From NCBI GenBank assembly GCA_017460395.1, contig JAFUBA010000167.1:17436-81435 (forward strand): 64,000 bases of DNA. Reading direction: 5' to 3'. Shown in pieces: positions 1 to 8,522 of the stretch; the stretch's first letter is position 1; each line of letters opens with the position of its first letter. A model generated the notes under the pieces. The model searched no databases and was not told where the DNA came from. It saw nothing but the letters and a program-made list of their open reading frames with translations. The position numbers and the translations under genes are program-made. This stretch comes from Clostridia bacterium. GTDB lineage: Bacteria; Bacillota; Clostridia; Christensenellales; Aristaeellaceae.

Positions 1-1189
1 GGACACGCAGGTTCAGATAGGGAATGACCATCTCATTGTTGCAGCCGGTGATTTTCTCCGCATCCGCGTGGATCACCCAGCGTACGGGCACACCAGCCTT
101 CACCGTAATATCGGGGTATCCCCGCCATTCCAGCTCTGAGCGAACCGTTTGCATGCTGTCCTCCACCAGAGCTGCGTCGGCTGACACCGTTTGCCCGGGC
201 AGGCGCACCTGTATGCCCGAGAGGGACAGGCCTCTTGTCAGCATTGCCATGCCCATCACCAGCACCAGTGCACCGGAGAGGATGCGCATAGGCTTTGCAA
301 AGCGCTGATTGAGCTTGCCACTGACCATGCCAAAGCCCAGCATCAGGGGGATGGTACCCAGGCAGAAGAAGGCCATCGACAGGGCACCCATGTACCAGCT
401 GCCAGTGGACAGGGCGTAGAGCTGCATGGCCTGCAGGGGACCGCAGGGCATGAGGCCGTTCACCAGGCCAATCCACAGGGAAGAGCCCTTGCCTTTTCCA
501 AGAAGCTTTGCCCGGAGTCCCGCAGGAAGGGAGGGCACGACGCCCCGCAGCACGCCCAGATCCAGCATGTTCAGCGACATCAGGACCATGAACGCTGCGG
601 CGATGATCTGAATCGCGGCCTGCACGCCTGTGCTGATGCGCAGCACGGAGCCCAGGGCACCCACGATGGCGCCCACCACGGTATAGGAGATCAGGCGGCC
701 AGCATTATACTGAATGTTGGACGCGCTGACCTTCCGCCCTGACTGGGCGGAGGCGGCGCTCTGAGCCAGGTTGATGCCGCCGCACATGGCCACGCAGTGC
801 AGGGAGGTGAGCAGGCCGACCATGAACAGTGCACCAAGACTCATGCCCGTTCGGGCCGTGGGGAAGGCGCTGAGCAGGCTCTCCAGCGGCGTGAGCGCAA
901 AGAGCAGATACAGGGCAGCGAGGGACAGAATCACGCCGAGCAGTGTCAGAACACGCTGCAAAAGGCTCTTGCGATCGCGCTTCAATTCATAGCCTGCCTC
1001 GGCAATGCGCTCCGCGAGCTTTTCTTCCGGGAGAAGATCTGTATCCCACTTGGCCGTCAGTGTGCCCTTTCGGTAATCAGACCTGGGAGAGGACAGCCCC
1101 TCCATGCCCCGGACAGCCCGCAGGATGGCCGTTTCGCAGTGGGGACAGTGCATCCCGGCGATGTGCCAGGTTTTCTCCTGCATGCTCAT
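1..1189 (-). CDS. HMA domain plus TauE/SafE-type membrane transporter (3' end cut by window)
   Basis: About 396 codons are visible and the gene runs off the left edge. Residues 8-65 form a heavy-metal-associated domain with the metal motif GMHCPHC (Cys15, Cys18). A hydrophobic helix and a multi-pass UreH/SafE-like core follow, with the typical GLLTSLHCVAMCGG and GLVNGLMPCGPLQ segments. The last visible part (around VIHADAEKITGCNNEMVIP) looks like a cupredoxin-type tail. This architecture is usually annotated as a sulfite exporter TauE/SafE family protein; transport of copper or another soft metal is an inference. The ATG overlaps the TGA of the upstream DUF2318 gene (ATGA), so the two are probably translationally coupled. 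Confidence 0.85.
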   Translation of the reverse strand, partial: MSMQEKTWHIAGMHCPHCETAILRAVRGMEGLSSPRSDYRKGTLTAKWDTDLLPEEKLAERIAEAGYELKRDRKSLLQRVLTLLGVILSLAALYLLFALTPLESLLSAFPTARTGMSLGALFMVGLLTSLHCVAMCGGINLAQSAASAQSGRKVSASNIQYNAGRLISYTVVGAIVGALGSVLRISTGVQAAIQIIAAAFMVLMSLNMLDLGVLRGVVPSLPAGLRAKLLGKGKGSSLWIGLVNGLMPCGPLQAMQLYALSTGSWYMGALSMAFFCLGTIPLMLGFGMVSGKLNQRFAKPMRILSGALVLVMGMAMLTRGLSLSGIQVRLPGQTVSADAALVEDSMQTVRSELEWRGYPDITVKAGVPVRWVIHADAEKITGCNNEMVIPYLNLRV

Positions 1190-1671
1190 TTTTGGATCTT
1201 CTTCCAGTTCGCGAACCGCTGCACGTTATCTGCCAGCACATTCTGCGGCACGGTGACGATATCGCCGTCCACGGTAAAATCGGTGATGGTCACCGGGTTA
1301 CAGCCAGCCGCTCTGGCGGTGCCTACCGTGCTCAGAGAGAAGGTCAGCCCGCAGTTCTGGCACTGCAGTGTGTCCTTTCCGAGATACTCAAACCAGGCGT
1401 AGGGAGATCCGCCGCAGGACTGGCAGGTGTTAAACGCGAGCCGCACTTCGCCGGTATCGTCTTTGCGGGCGATCAGCTGCATGTCAGTGCCGTCCTGATT
1501 CCAGTCCACAAAGGTGGGCTCCTGGGTTAATGTCTCAGCACTGATGGTCAGTGTGAGCGGTTCACTGTCTTTTCCAGATGCTTCGGGCTTTTCAGACTGA
1601 GCAGTACAGCCTGCAAGTGTCACTGCCGCCAGCACCAGGATCAATAGGAAACTCCATTTCTTGAGATTCAT
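1186..1671 (-). CDS. DUF2318 lipoprotein
   Basis: A 161-residue protein with a lipoprotein signal (hydrophobic run ending LAGC) and the DUF2318 Cys pattern CQSCGG...CQNCG followed by AAGCNPV. DUF2318 is the Fe-S/metal-binding domain of FtrD-like proteins, often found beside iron or copper transporters. The start at 1671 puts the signal peptide at the N terminus; an upstream in-frame start would add a non-hydrophobic extension. It overlaps the next gene by 4 bases, so it probably supplies or receives metal on the outer face of the membrane for the HMA/TauE transporter. Family assignment is good; the metal is unknown. Confidence 0.8.
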   Translation of the reverse strand: MNLKKWSFLLILVLAAVTLAGCTAQSEKPEASGKDSEPLTLTISAETLTQEPTFVDWNQDGTDMQLIARKDDTGEVRLAFNTCQSCGGSPYAWFEYLGKDTLQCQNCGLTFSLSTVGTARAAGCNPVTITDFTVDGDIVTVPQNVLADNVQRFANWKKIQK

Positions 1672-1757
1672 TCTTTCCACATCCTTTCGCAGGGAGCATA
1701 GCACACAAATGTGTGGAAAATATGTGGAACTGAAATCGCGCTGCAGACAGAAATATG

Positions 1758-1786
1758 TTTACTTGCCATCTGTACCGTGATATACT
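1758..1786 (+). promoter_or_regulatory. Sigma-A type promoter for the YczE-like gene
   Basis: TTTACT (-35), 17-base spacer, TATACT (-10), about 60 bases upstream of the 1846 start. Confidence 0.55.
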
Positions 1787-1845
1787 CGCCCGGCCTGTAA
1801 GCCTGACGGTGCTTCAGCTTCAGGAAGATCGAGGTGATATGGGAC

Positions 1846-2535
1846 ATGCAAAAGGCAGGTCGGGGGAGAATAAATGAAAACCGTACCCCAAGGGATATTC
1901 TCATGCATATGCTTCTGGCTGCGGTCAGCCTTTTTGTCAATGGGTTCGGTGTGTACCTGACGATCCAGGCCAATATGGGCGCTGCGCCGTGGGATGTGCT
2001 GAATCTGGGCCTGTCCCGCACACTGGGCATTCTCTATGGGAATGCCTCCGTCGCTGTGTCCCTTCTGATTCTCCTGATTGACATTCTGCTCAGGGAGCCG
2101 ATTGGCATTGCCATGTTCATTGATGCTGTGGTGGTCGGCAAGGCGGTGGATTTCTTCAACTGGATCCATGCGGTCCCTGCTGCTGCCTCCATCTTTCAGG
2201 GCATCCCGATGATGCTTGTGGGACTCTTCATCCTGGCCTATACGCAGTATGGCTACATGATCGCCTCTCTTGGCTGCGGTCCCCGGGATACACTGCTGGT
2301 GGGGCTTTCAAAGCGGATGAGGAAGATACCGATCGGCGCTGTCAGCATTGCCCTGCTCAGCACCGCCACACTGATCGGCTGGCTGCTTGGAGGAAGTGTG
2401 GGCGTGGGCACGCTGATCTGTGCCTTCGCCACGGGTCCCATCATGCAGTTTGCCTTTCGAACGGTGCACTTTGATGCCGCAGGTATCCTCCACCAGCGCC
2501 TTCAGGATTCTTTCCGCATCTTTCTCGGGAAATGA
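1846..2535 (+). CDS. YczE/YitT-like integral membrane protein
   Basis: A 229-residue multi-pass membrane protein resembling the YczE family (DUF6198-type), with the typical N-terminal NGFGVYLTIQANMGAAPWDV segment and CGPRDTLLVGL later. Function in the family is poorly defined; some members affect export or assembly of peptides. ATG 1846 is chosen because GAGGTGAT lies 7 bases upstream; a GTG 12 bases earlier is in frame but overlaps that ribosome site. It has its own promoter. A second member of the family closes the operon at 7557-8204. Confidence 0.8.
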   Translation: MQKAGRGRINENRTPRDILMHMLLAAVSLFVNGFGVYLTIQANMGAAPWDVLNLGLSRTLGILYGNASVAVSLLILLIDILLREPIGIAMFIDAVVVGKAVDFFNWIHAVPAAASIFQGIPMMLVGLFILAYTQYGYMIASLGCGPRDTLLVGLSKRMRKIPIGAVSIALLSTATLIGWLLGGSVGVGTLICAFATGPIMQFAFRTVHFDAAGILHQRLQDSFRIFLGK

Positions 2536-2645
2536 AGGGACGGAAAGTGCTTCTGGTCGGATGTCAGACCTGCCCGCCGCGCCGATTTGAGACGTGGCGT
2601 TTTTGAATGCCCACCGCGGCCGTGAAGACAGAAGACATAAGAATC

Positions 2646-2683
2646 AGAATTCAGTCTTTACAACGGAATTCTTATCTGATAAT
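2646..2683 (+). promoter_or_regulatory. Promoter and inverted repeat upstream of the HxlR operon
   Basis: TTTACA at 2657-2662 and GATAAT at 2678-2683 (15-base spacer) form a probable promoter. A 7-base inverted repeat, AGAATTC (2646-2652) and GAATTCT (2666-2672), brackets the -35 box and is a candidate operator for the HxlR protein encoded just downstream. Inference from position and symmetry only. Confidence 0.45.
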
Positions 2684-2763
2684 GTTTGGCAGGGATGCAC
2701 TTCATCTCTGCGGGTGACTCATCCCGCAAGGCAAAAAGAAATATGTTTTAGAAGAGGCGCACT

Positions 2764-3099
2764 ATGTCACAGCATCACAATTGTCCATGCGCAGCGCAAT
2801 GTGCACTGCAGGAGGCCCTGAACAGTATCGGCGGAAAATGGAAGCTGCCGGTATTGTGCTCTCTTACCGCAAACGGGGCCAGCCGCTACAACGAGCTGCT
2901 GCATAATGTCCAGGGAATTTCCAACACCATGCTGTCGCAGACCCTGAAGGAGCTGGAGAGGGACGAACTGGTGGTGCGAAAGGAATTTCTGGAGGTACCT
3001 GTCCGGGTGGAATATGAACTGTCGGAACAGGCGAAAAAGCTGCAGCCAATCCTGGTGCAGCTGATCCAGTGGAAGATGGGAAAGGAGGAGGGTACTTGA
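2764..3099 (+). CDS. HxlR-family transcriptional regulator
   Basis: A 111-residue winged-helix protein with the HxlR pattern: N-terminal cysteines (CPCAAQC, Cys7/9/13), [12 protein letters not shown], then [27 protein letters not shown] as the recognition region. HxlR proteins such as YodB, CatR and HypR sense quinones, disulfide stress or aldehydes through an N-terminal Cys; the three clustered cysteines fit this. It is first in an operon of thiol and carbonyl repair genes and its stop overlaps the next start, so it probably autoregulates the operon. The effector is not known. Confidence 0.9.
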   Translation: MSQHHNCPCAAQCALQEALNSIGGKWKLPVLCSLTANGASRYNELLHNVQGISNTMLSQTLKELERDELVVRKEFLEVPVRVEYELSEQAKKLQPILVQLIQWKMGKEEGT

Positions 3100-4193
3100 G
3101 GCGAAAAAGCTTCATCTGTATCTGCATGCTTTTGCTTGCAGCACTTTTTCTCTCGGGCTGCGCAGCCCGGGCCAATGACGGGGAGGGGCGCCTGGCAGAG
3201 GTGCCGTCAGTCCCCCTGGAGGAACAGGACGTGAAGACGATCTATCTGGCTGGCGGCTGCTTCTGGGGTGTTCAGAAGTTTTTTGACCAGTTTGATGGCG
3301 TGGTGGCCACGGAAGTGGGCTATGCCAACGGCCCGGACCGTGCGCCGACCTACCTTGAGGTATGCGCCAGCAGCGGCCATGCGGAGACGGTGAAGGTCGT
3401 GTATGACGAGCGCAGGATCACACTGCGCGAGCTTCTTGAGTACTACTTCCGGATCATCGATCCCCTGTCCGTCAACCGGCAGGGCAATGACCGGGGCATC
3501 CAGTACCGCACCGGCATTTACTACACGGATCCGGACCAGCTGCCCGAGATCGACGCAGTCTACTGGGAGCAGGAGGAGAAGGCGGGGCAGAAGCTGGCGG
3601 TAGAAAAGGAAGAGCTCCGGAACTTCTTTACAGCGGAGGCGTACCATCAGAAGTATCTCGACAAGAACCCGGGCGGGTACTGCCATATCCCGGTGACCAT
3701 GTTTACGCTGCAGAAGGAGCGAACCTCAGGCAACGTGAGCGTGCAGGGAGAAGCGCAGGCGGAAACGCCGGAGGCGCTGCGCAGCCGAATCGGCGATCTG
3801 GCCTATGAGGTCACCCAGAATGCAGCCACAGAGCGCGCCTTTACCGGGGAGTATGATCATTTTTACGAAAAGGGTCTTTATGTGGATGTGGTCAGCGGCG
3901 AGCCCCTTTTCACCTCCATGGACAAGTATGACTCCGGCTGCGGCTGGCCTGCCTTCACCAGACCCATCAGCGAAGAGGCCGTCACGGAGAGCACGGATCT
4001 TTCCTATTTCATGGTCAGAACCGAGGTGCGCTCCAGCGGTGCAGACTCGCACCTGGGGCATGTGTTTCCGGATGGCCCGAAGCAGTCCGGCGGGCTCAGG
4101 TACTGCATCAATTCTGCTGCCCTCAGGTTCATTCCGTATGAACAGATGGCGGCGGAAGGATACGGCGAATACATGAAACTGTTCACAGAGTGA
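3096..4193 (+). CDS. msrAB: Peptide methionine sulfoxide reductase MsrAB, lipoprotein form
   Basis: A 365-residue fusion. The lipoprotein signal ends LFLSGC (Cys22), then comes the MsrA domain with the catalytic GGCFWG motif, then an MsrB domain with [21 protein letters not shown] and the catalytic Cys in LRYCINS. The CxxC zinc pairs of some MsrB proteins are absent. It reduces both R and S methionine sulfoxide, here on the outside of the membrane. The start is a TTG preceded by AAAGGAGGAG, overlapping the HxlR stop as TTGA. The reductant may be the thioredoxin-like proteins encoded nearby, or an unidentified membrane donor. Confidence 0.93.
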   Translation: MRRKSFICICMLLLAALFLSGCAARANDGEGRLAEVPSVPLEEQDVKTIYLAGGCFWGVQKFFDQFDGVVATEVGYANGPDRAPTYLEVCASSGHAETVKVVYDERRITLRELLEYYFRIIDPLSVNRQGNDRGIQYRTGIYYTDPDQLPEIDAVYWEQEEKAGQKLAVEKEELRNFFTAEAYHQKYLDKNPGGYCHIPVTMFTLQKERTSGNVSVQGEAQAETPEALRSRIGDLAYEVTQNAATERAFTGEYDHFYEKGLYVDVVSGEPLFTSMDKYDSGCGWPAFTRPISEEAVTESTDLSYFMVRTEVRSSGADSHLGHVFPDGPKQSGGLRYCINSAALRFIPYEQMAAEGYGEYMKLFTE

Positions 4194-4201
4194 GGTGCAC
4201 C

Positions 4202-4588
4202 ATGAAAAAAGCAGTTCGCTATTTTTCCAGACTCGGAAACACAAAAACCATTGCTGAGGCCATCGCGGATGGCGCGGGTGTCCAGGCCGTCTCCATTTCG
4301 GATGAAAAGGAGCTGGAAGAACATGTGGATCTTCTGTACCTTGGCGGTGCACCCTACGCCAACATCATGGCACCCGAACTGAAGGCGTATGCAGAAAAGC
4401 TGGACCCGAAACAGGTGGGCAGCGTGCGGCTGTTCACCACGTCCAACTGGTCCCGCAGAACCGTGCTGGCGCTGAAAAAGCTGCTGGGCGAAAAGGGCAT
4501 ACCGGTGGAGGAAGACTACTTCTATGCACACATGCTGCATATCAAAGGACGGGTGGAGGCCGCGCGGGCGTTCGGCCGGAAGGCATGA
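4202..4588 (+). CDS. Flavodoxin-like protein
   Basis: A 128-residue protein with a flavodoxin-like phosphate loop (YFSRLGNTKTIAEAIADG) and a hydrophobic strand ending LLYLGGAPYA. It likely binds FMN and carries electrons in the cytoplasm. It starts 8 bases after msrAB with GAGGTG before the ATG. It is a little short for a classical flavodoxin (about 140-150 residues), but the fold signature is intact. Confidence 0.8.
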   Translation: MKKAVRYFSRLGNTKTIAEAIADGAGVQAVSISDEKELEEHVDLLYLGGAPYANIMAPELKAYAEKLDPKQVGSVRLFTTSNWSRRTVLALKKLLGEKGIPVEEDYFYAHMLHIKGRVEAARAFGRKA

Positions 4589-4604
4589 AGGCAGGGGGTC
4601 ATGT

Positions 4605-4916
4605 ATGCTGACGATCTACGGAAGTGCCATGTGCCCGGACTGCCGGTCGTGCACGGATAGTCTTGATGATGGCGGTATCGCCTATCAGTACGTGGACATC
4701 AATGAAAGCCTGCAGCATCTGAAGGCCTTTCTGCGCCTTCGGGACACATGCCCGGTCTTTGATCCTGTCAGAGGCACGGGCACGATCGGGATCCCTGCGA
4801 TCGTATTCGAGGACGGGACGGTGACCGTGGACTGGGAAGGATATCTGACAAATCAAGGCCGGAAGGCTATTGCCGCGCAGGGACAGGCCTGCAGCGTGGA
4901 GAACAGGAGGTGCTGA
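4605..4916 (+). CDS. Glutaredoxin-like protein
   Basis: A 103-residue protein with an N-terminal MLTIYGSAMCPDCRSC strand and active-site CPDC, followed by a glutaredoxin-style IAYQYVDINESLQHLKAFLRLRD helix and GTIGIPAIVFEDG with the cis-Pro TIGIP motif. It probably acts as a dithiol oxidoreductase in the cytoplasm. ATG 4605 is chosen because it begins the beta strand before CPDC and follows a GGGGG-rich ribosome site; ATG 4601 is out of frame. A partner role with MsrAB or FMN reductase is an inference from the operon. Confidence 0.85.
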   Translation: MLTIYGSAMCPDCRSCTDSLDDGGIAYQYVDINESLQHLKAFLRLRDTCPVFDPVRGTGTIGIPAIVFEDGTVTVDWEGYLTNQGRKAIAAQGQACSVENRRC

Positions 4917-4917
4917 G

Positions 4918-5571
4918 ATGGGAAAAAGAATCATTGCTGTGAACGCAGGTCCCCGCCGGGGATGGAACACGGACACACTGATCGATGAGGCGATCAGGGG
5001 CGCGGAGGCTGCGGGTGCAGACACGCAAAAGTTCGATCTGTTTCGGCTGGAGCGGTACACCGGCTGCATCTCCTGCTTTGGCTGCAAAAGGGAAAAGAAT
5101 CAGGGGCACTGCATCTGCCGGGACGGACTGACGCCTGTGCTGGATGCGATCCGGGAAGGGGACGGGCTGATCATCGGATCCCCCAACTATCTCTCGGAGA
5201 TGACCGCCTCCTTCAGGGCACTCTATGAGCGCCTGATCTTTCAGAATCTGACCTATCAGGCGGAGAGGCCCTGCTGCAATGTGCATCCCGTCCCCGTGCT
5301 GCTGATCATGACCAGCAATGCCCCGGAGAGGGGATATCTGGAGCTCCTTGGGAATTATCAGCGGACGCTGAGTCTTTTCGTCGGGCCCACGCAGGTGCTG
5401 GTGAGCGGGGACACGCTCCAGCTCAGGGACTACAGCAAAACGGACTGGCCGTGGTCCATGTTTGATCCGGAGGAAAAGATGCGGCGGCACGAAAGCGTGT
5501 TCCCGGAGGAAATGAAAAAGGCGTATGCCATGGGAAAATCCCTGGCAGCATCAACCAGTGAAGGAGACTGA
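4918..5571 (+). CDS. NADPH-dependent FMN reductase / flavodoxin-fold protein
   Basis: A 217-residue flavodoxin-fold protein beginning KRIIAVNAGPRRGWNTDTLI, the FMN-phosphate loop of the iron-sulfur flavoprotein and NAD(P)H oxidoreductase families. A CISCFGCKREKNQGHC cysteine cluster follows, as in Isf-type proteins, where it may hold an Fe-S cluster. GSPNYLSEMTASFRALYER is the second flavin-binding region. It likely transfers electrons from NAD(P)H to FMN or a quinone-like substrate. The start has AGGAGGTG and is 1 base after the preceding stop. Confidence 0.8.
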   Translation: MGKRIIAVNAGPRRGWNTDTLIDEAIRGAEAAGADTQKFDLFRLERYTGCISCFGCKREKNQGHCICRDGLTPVLDAIREGDGLIIGSPNYLSEMTASFRALYERLIFQNLTYQAERPCCNVHPVPVLLIMTSNAPERGYLELLGNYQRTLSLFVGPTQVLVSGDTLQLRDYSKTDWPWSMFDPEEKMRRHESVFPEEMKKAYAMGKSLAASTSEGD

Positions 5572-5573
5572 AT

Positions 5574-6500
5574 ATGAAAACCATCAACGTTGTCCAGGGA
5601 CCTCAGAATGCCTCGGCCATCATCCTTGGCTGCATGCGCATGCCCGCCCTGAGCGTCGATCAAGCGGAAAAGATGATTCACACGGCCGTGGAGCTTGGCG
5701 TCAATTTCTTTGACAATGCTACCTGTTATACGGCGGGCGAGGCGGAGGAGCGGTTTGGGGATGCCTTCCGCCAGTCCGGCATCCGGCGTGAGGATGTGAT
5801 CATTCAGACCAAGTGCGGCCTGTGCTTTGATCGCAATGAGTTTGACTGGACAAAGGAGAACATTCTCTCCAGCGTGGATGACAGCCTGAGGCGAATGAAG
5901 ACCGAGTATCTTGACGTGCTCCTTTTGCACAGACCCGATCTGATCTTCGAGCCCGAGCAGGTGGCAGAGGCCTTCGAGACCCTGGAGAAGGCCGGCAAGG
6001 TGCGCTATTTCGGTGTCAGCAATGTGCCGACGCTCCAGATGGAGCTTCTGCGCAAGTTTGTCCGACAGCCTCTTGTCTTCAACCAGCTGCAGTTCTCCCT
6101 CGAGCAGAGCCAGCTCATCGACCAGGCGCTGTACCTGAACAACAAGACCACCGAGATGGCCGTGGACCGCGACCAGGGGACACTGGACTACTGCCGGCTG
6201 CACGATATCACCATTCAGGCCTGGTCGCCCCTGCAGTATGGCTTTTTCAAGGGCTGCTTTGTGGACGATCCGAATTTTCCGGAGCTCAATCGTGTACTCG
6301 GGGAAATCGGTGAAAAGTACGGCGTGCCAAAGACCGCCGTGGCCATCGCCTGGATCCTGCGCCACCCGGCAAAGATGCAGGCCATCGCAGGGACCATGAA
6401 TCCGGACCACCTGAGGGACATCTGCGAGGCATCCAGGGTGGAGCTGACCCATCATGAATGGTATCAGCTGTATCTTGCGGCCGGAAAGTATCTGCCCTGA
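5574..6500 (+). CDS. Aldo/keto reductase (YdhF-like)
   Basis: A 308-residue TIM-barrel oxidoreductase. Tetrad residues are recognisable: Asp and Tyr in NFFDNATCYTAGEAEE, Lys in IIQTKCG and His in LLLHRPD; the C-terminal NADP-binding region is RHPAKMQAIAGTMNPDHL. It reduces aldehydes or ketones using NADPH; substrate not predictable. It follows the FMN reductase by 2 bases and belongs to the HxlR operon, which fits a role in detoxifying electrophilic carbonyls. Confidence 0.9.
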   Translation: MKTINVVQGPQNASAIILGCMRMPALSVDQAEKMIHTAVELGVNFFDNATCYTAGEAEERFGDAFRQSGIRREDVIIQTKCGLCFDRNEFDWTKENILSSVDDSLRRMKTEYLDVLLLHRPDLIFEPEQVAEAFETLEKAGKVRYFGVSNVPTLQMELLRKFVRQPLVFNQLQFSLEQSQLIDQALYLNNKTTEMAVDRDQGTLDYCRLHDITIQAWSPLQYGFFKGCFVDDPNFPELNRVLGEIGEKYGVPKTAVAIAWILRHPAKMQAIAGTMNPDHLRDICEASRVELTHHEWYQLYLAAGKYLP

Positions 6501-6550
6501 GCAAATCAGGGAAAAGACAACGAACAGACAAAAAAAGGAGCGTGCGAAGC

Positions 6551-7531
6551 ATGAACTGCCGAACTTTTGGCAAAACGGGCCGTCAGGTCTCTGAGATCGG
6601 CCTTGGCACCTGGCAGCTGGGCACCAGATGGGGTGATCCCTTTGACCGCGAGGAAGCCTTCCGCATCCTGGAAACGGCGGAGGATGCGGGGATCACCTTC
6701 ATCGACACGGCGGACGTGTACAACGGAGGGAAGAGCGAGGAGACCATCGGGGAGTATATCTCCGCGCATCCCGGCAGATTCTATATCACCACCAAATGCG
6801 GCCGCAGGCTGAACCCGCACACGGAAGAAATGTATACGCCCTCTGCCATTGCAGGGTTCATTGAGGACAGCCTGAAGAGGATGCATCTGGAGAGGCTGGA
6901 TATGATCCTCCTCCACTGCCCGCCCACACCCGTCTTCAGGAGGGACGACATTTTCGGGGAATTGGACAGGCAGAAGAAGCTGGGCAAGATCGCCGACTAC
7001 GGCGTGAGCATCGAGAAGGCCCAGGAGGGGATCCAGGCCATGGAGTATGACATTTCCGCCATGGAAGTGATCTTCAATATGTTCAGGCTGAAGCCCCTGG
7101 ATGAAATGTTCCCTCTTGCTGCAGAAAAGCAGGTGGGCATCATCGCGAGAGTCCCCCTGGCAAGCGGCCTTCTGACGGGCAAGTATACCAGGGACACGAC
7201 GTTCGGGCCGAAGGATCACCGCAGCTACAACCGGGAAGGCGCTTCCTTTGACAAGGGAGAAACCTTCTCCGGCGTGCCCTACGAACTGGGTCTTCAGGCG
7301 GTGGAGGCACTGAAGGAAACGTTCGGTACCAGCGATCTTGCACCCCTTGCCATCCGCTGGATCCTGATGCACCCCGAGGTCTCCGTCGTGATCCCTGGGG
7401 CCAGCAGGGCAAGCCAGGTCCAGGACAACGTCCGGGCGGCCGAGCTGCCCAGGCTTACAGACGGGCAGATGCAGGCCGTGCAGGAGATTTACGACCAGTA
7501 CCTGAGGGCCACGATTCATCCCCAGTGGTAA
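6551..7531 (+). CDS. Aldo/keto reductase
   Basis: A 326-residue aldo/keto reductase, second in tandem. Family motifs are TFGKTGRQVSEIGLGTWQLG, FIDTADVYNGGKSEE (Asp, Tyr), YITTKCGRR (Lys), ILLHCPP (His), and PGASRASQVQDNVRA for cofactor binding. It differs clearly from the preceding reductase, so this is not a recent duplication. AAAGGAG lies about 12 bases before the ATG. Probable NADPH-dependent carbonyl reduction. Confidence 0.9.
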   Translation: MNCRTFGKTGRQVSEIGLGTWQLGTRWGDPFDREEAFRILETAEDAGITFIDTADVYNGGKSEETIGEYISAHPGRFYITTKCGRRLNPHTEEMYTPSAIAGFIEDSLKRMHLERLDMILLHCPPTPVFRRDDIFGELDRQKKLGKIADYGVSIEKAQEGIQAMEYDISAMEVIFNMFRLKPLDEMFPLAAEKQVGIIARVPLASGLLTGKYTRDTTFGPKDHRSYNREGASFDKGETFSGVPYELGLQAVEALKETFGTSDLAPLAIRWILMHPEVSVVIPGASRASQVQDNVRAAELPRLTDGQMQAVQEIYDQYLRATIHPQW

Positions 7532-7556
7532 AGCGTGACGGGAGCGGAGGACAGAC

Positions 7557-8204
7557 ATGCGCCGGATCATCAGACAATACTGCGTTTTTCTTGTGGGATT
7601 GTTTATCGCCTCCATGGGCGTGGCCTTCTCCACAAAGGCGGGGCTTGGCACGTCGCCCGTGGCATCCGTCCCCTTTTCGGTGTCTCTGGTCAGCGATGCT
7701 CTGAGCTTTGGCTGGTGGCTGAACATCTGGAGTCTGATGCAGATCGCGGTGCAGGTCGCGGTGCTGCGGGGCAGGTGCAATTATCTGGAGATCGGTGTGC
7801 AGACGGTTCTGGCACTTGTGTACGGGTACCTGACCGATTTCTCCTGCAGTCTTCTCAGTGGGATTCATCCGGAAAGCTACCCTGCCCAGTTTGCGCTGAT
7901 GCTGCTGGGCTGTGTGATCCTTGCCCTTGGTATCTTCATTCAGTACCAGGGCGGCGTGGCCATGCTGCCGGGGGAGGCCATGAACCGGGCGATCAGCCAG
8001 GTGAGCGGCAGGAAGTATGAAAACGTGAAGGTGGCCTTCGACGTTCTCTACATTGTCATCTCTGTGATGATCTGCCTGATCTTTGTGGGCCGGCTTGAAG
8101 GTGTCCGCGAAGGAAGCGTGATTGCAGCCCTCCTGATCGGCAATATCATCCGATGCTTCCGGTGGCTGTATGGAAAGCTGTTCGGAAAGCAGCAAGCCGG
8201 CTGA
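7557..8204 (+). CDS. YczE-like integral membrane protein
   Basis: A 215-residue multi-pass membrane protein of the same family as the gene at 1846, with FLVGLFIASMGVAFSTKAGL at the N terminus and MLPGEAMNRAISQVSGRKYENVKVAFD in the fourth-fifth helix region. It lies 25 bases after the second aldo/keto reductase and closes the redox operon. No strong terminator follows; a short CTGCC/GGCAG hairpin near 8228-8241 lacks a T run. Function unknown in this family. Confidence 0.8.
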   Translation: MRRIIRQYCVFLVGLFIASMGVAFSTKAGLGTSPVASVPFSVSLVSDALSFGWWLNIWSLMQIAVQVAVLRGRCNYLEIGVQTVLALVYGYLTDFSCSLLSGIHPESYPAQFALMLLGCVILALGIFIQYQGGVAMLPGEAMNRAISQVSGRKYENVKVAFDVLYIVISVMICLIFVGRLEGVREGSVIAALLIGNIIRCFRWLYGKLFGKQQAG

Positions 8205-8278
8205 AAGAGAACTGCGCGGCTGCTCCTGCCTTGGGGCAGAGGCGTACAGACAAAAAACATAAAAATCCAGAATAGCTA

Positions 8279-8306
8279 TTGACTTTGTAGATTTTGAGAT
8301 TATACT
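8279..8306 (+). promoter_or_regulatory. Promoter of the sulfur operon leader
   Basis: TTGACT, 16-base spacer, TATACT. Predicted transcription start near 8313, giving a leader of about 350 bases before the first full-length gene at 8664. Confidence 0.75.
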
Positions 8307-8415
8307 TAGCTTCACTTCATCCGCACTGGATACTGCAAAGGCCCTGTTCCACATGATGCAAGTTGGAACGGGCATGATGTCCGGGCGGGCAAGATACTTT
8401 CAGGAGGTGTGTCGC

Positions 8416-8490
8416 ATGTTCCGCAGTGCAATGTTCTGCTGTCAGGTGTGTTGCCGGTGTACGGAATATGCTGCGCCCATCTGCGAGTAG
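8416..8490 (+). CDS. Cys-rich leader peptide, 24 residues
   Basis: A short reading frame with CAGGAGGTG 6 bases before its ATG. The peptide has six cysteines among 24 residues, most in the block FCCQVCCRC, with another just before the end (PICE). Such codon runs are typical of transcription-attenuation leader peptides, here for cysteine. It ends 20 bases before a strong terminator, and its last codons contain a sequence complementary to the terminator's first arm. Downstream genes are cysteine-forming enzymes. Polycysteine leader peptides controlling sulfur genes are known in mycobacteria; I know of no described Clostridial example with this arrangement. An in-frame ATG at 8374 could extend it but has no comparable ribosome site. 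Confidence 0.75.
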   Translation: MFRSAMFCCQVCCRCTEYAAPICE

Positions 8491-8522
8491 GACCAAGAAG
8501 TTGTGAAATGTGCAGACAGGGC
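8475..8522 (+). promoter_or_regulatory. Predicted antiterminator pairing
   Basis: GCCCATCTGC at 8475-8484, inside the end of the leader frame, can pair with GCAGACAGGGC at 8512-8522, the first arm of the terminator, giving 9 base pairs around a small internal loop. A ribosome stalled on the early Cys codons would leave 8475-8484 free; one reaching the stop codon at 8488 would cover it. A further alternative partner is the AAGGCCCTGT copy at 8338-8347, identical to 8523-8532 in the terminator. Confidence 0.6.

Noticed and set aside
1707..1733. DnaA-box-like TGTGGAAAA copies near the left end
   Set aside because: Only two weak copies, far from dnaA and without a cluster.
2594..2821. 75-codon frame before hxlR
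   Set aside because: Covers the promoter and inverted repeat, no ribosome site, no recognisable product.
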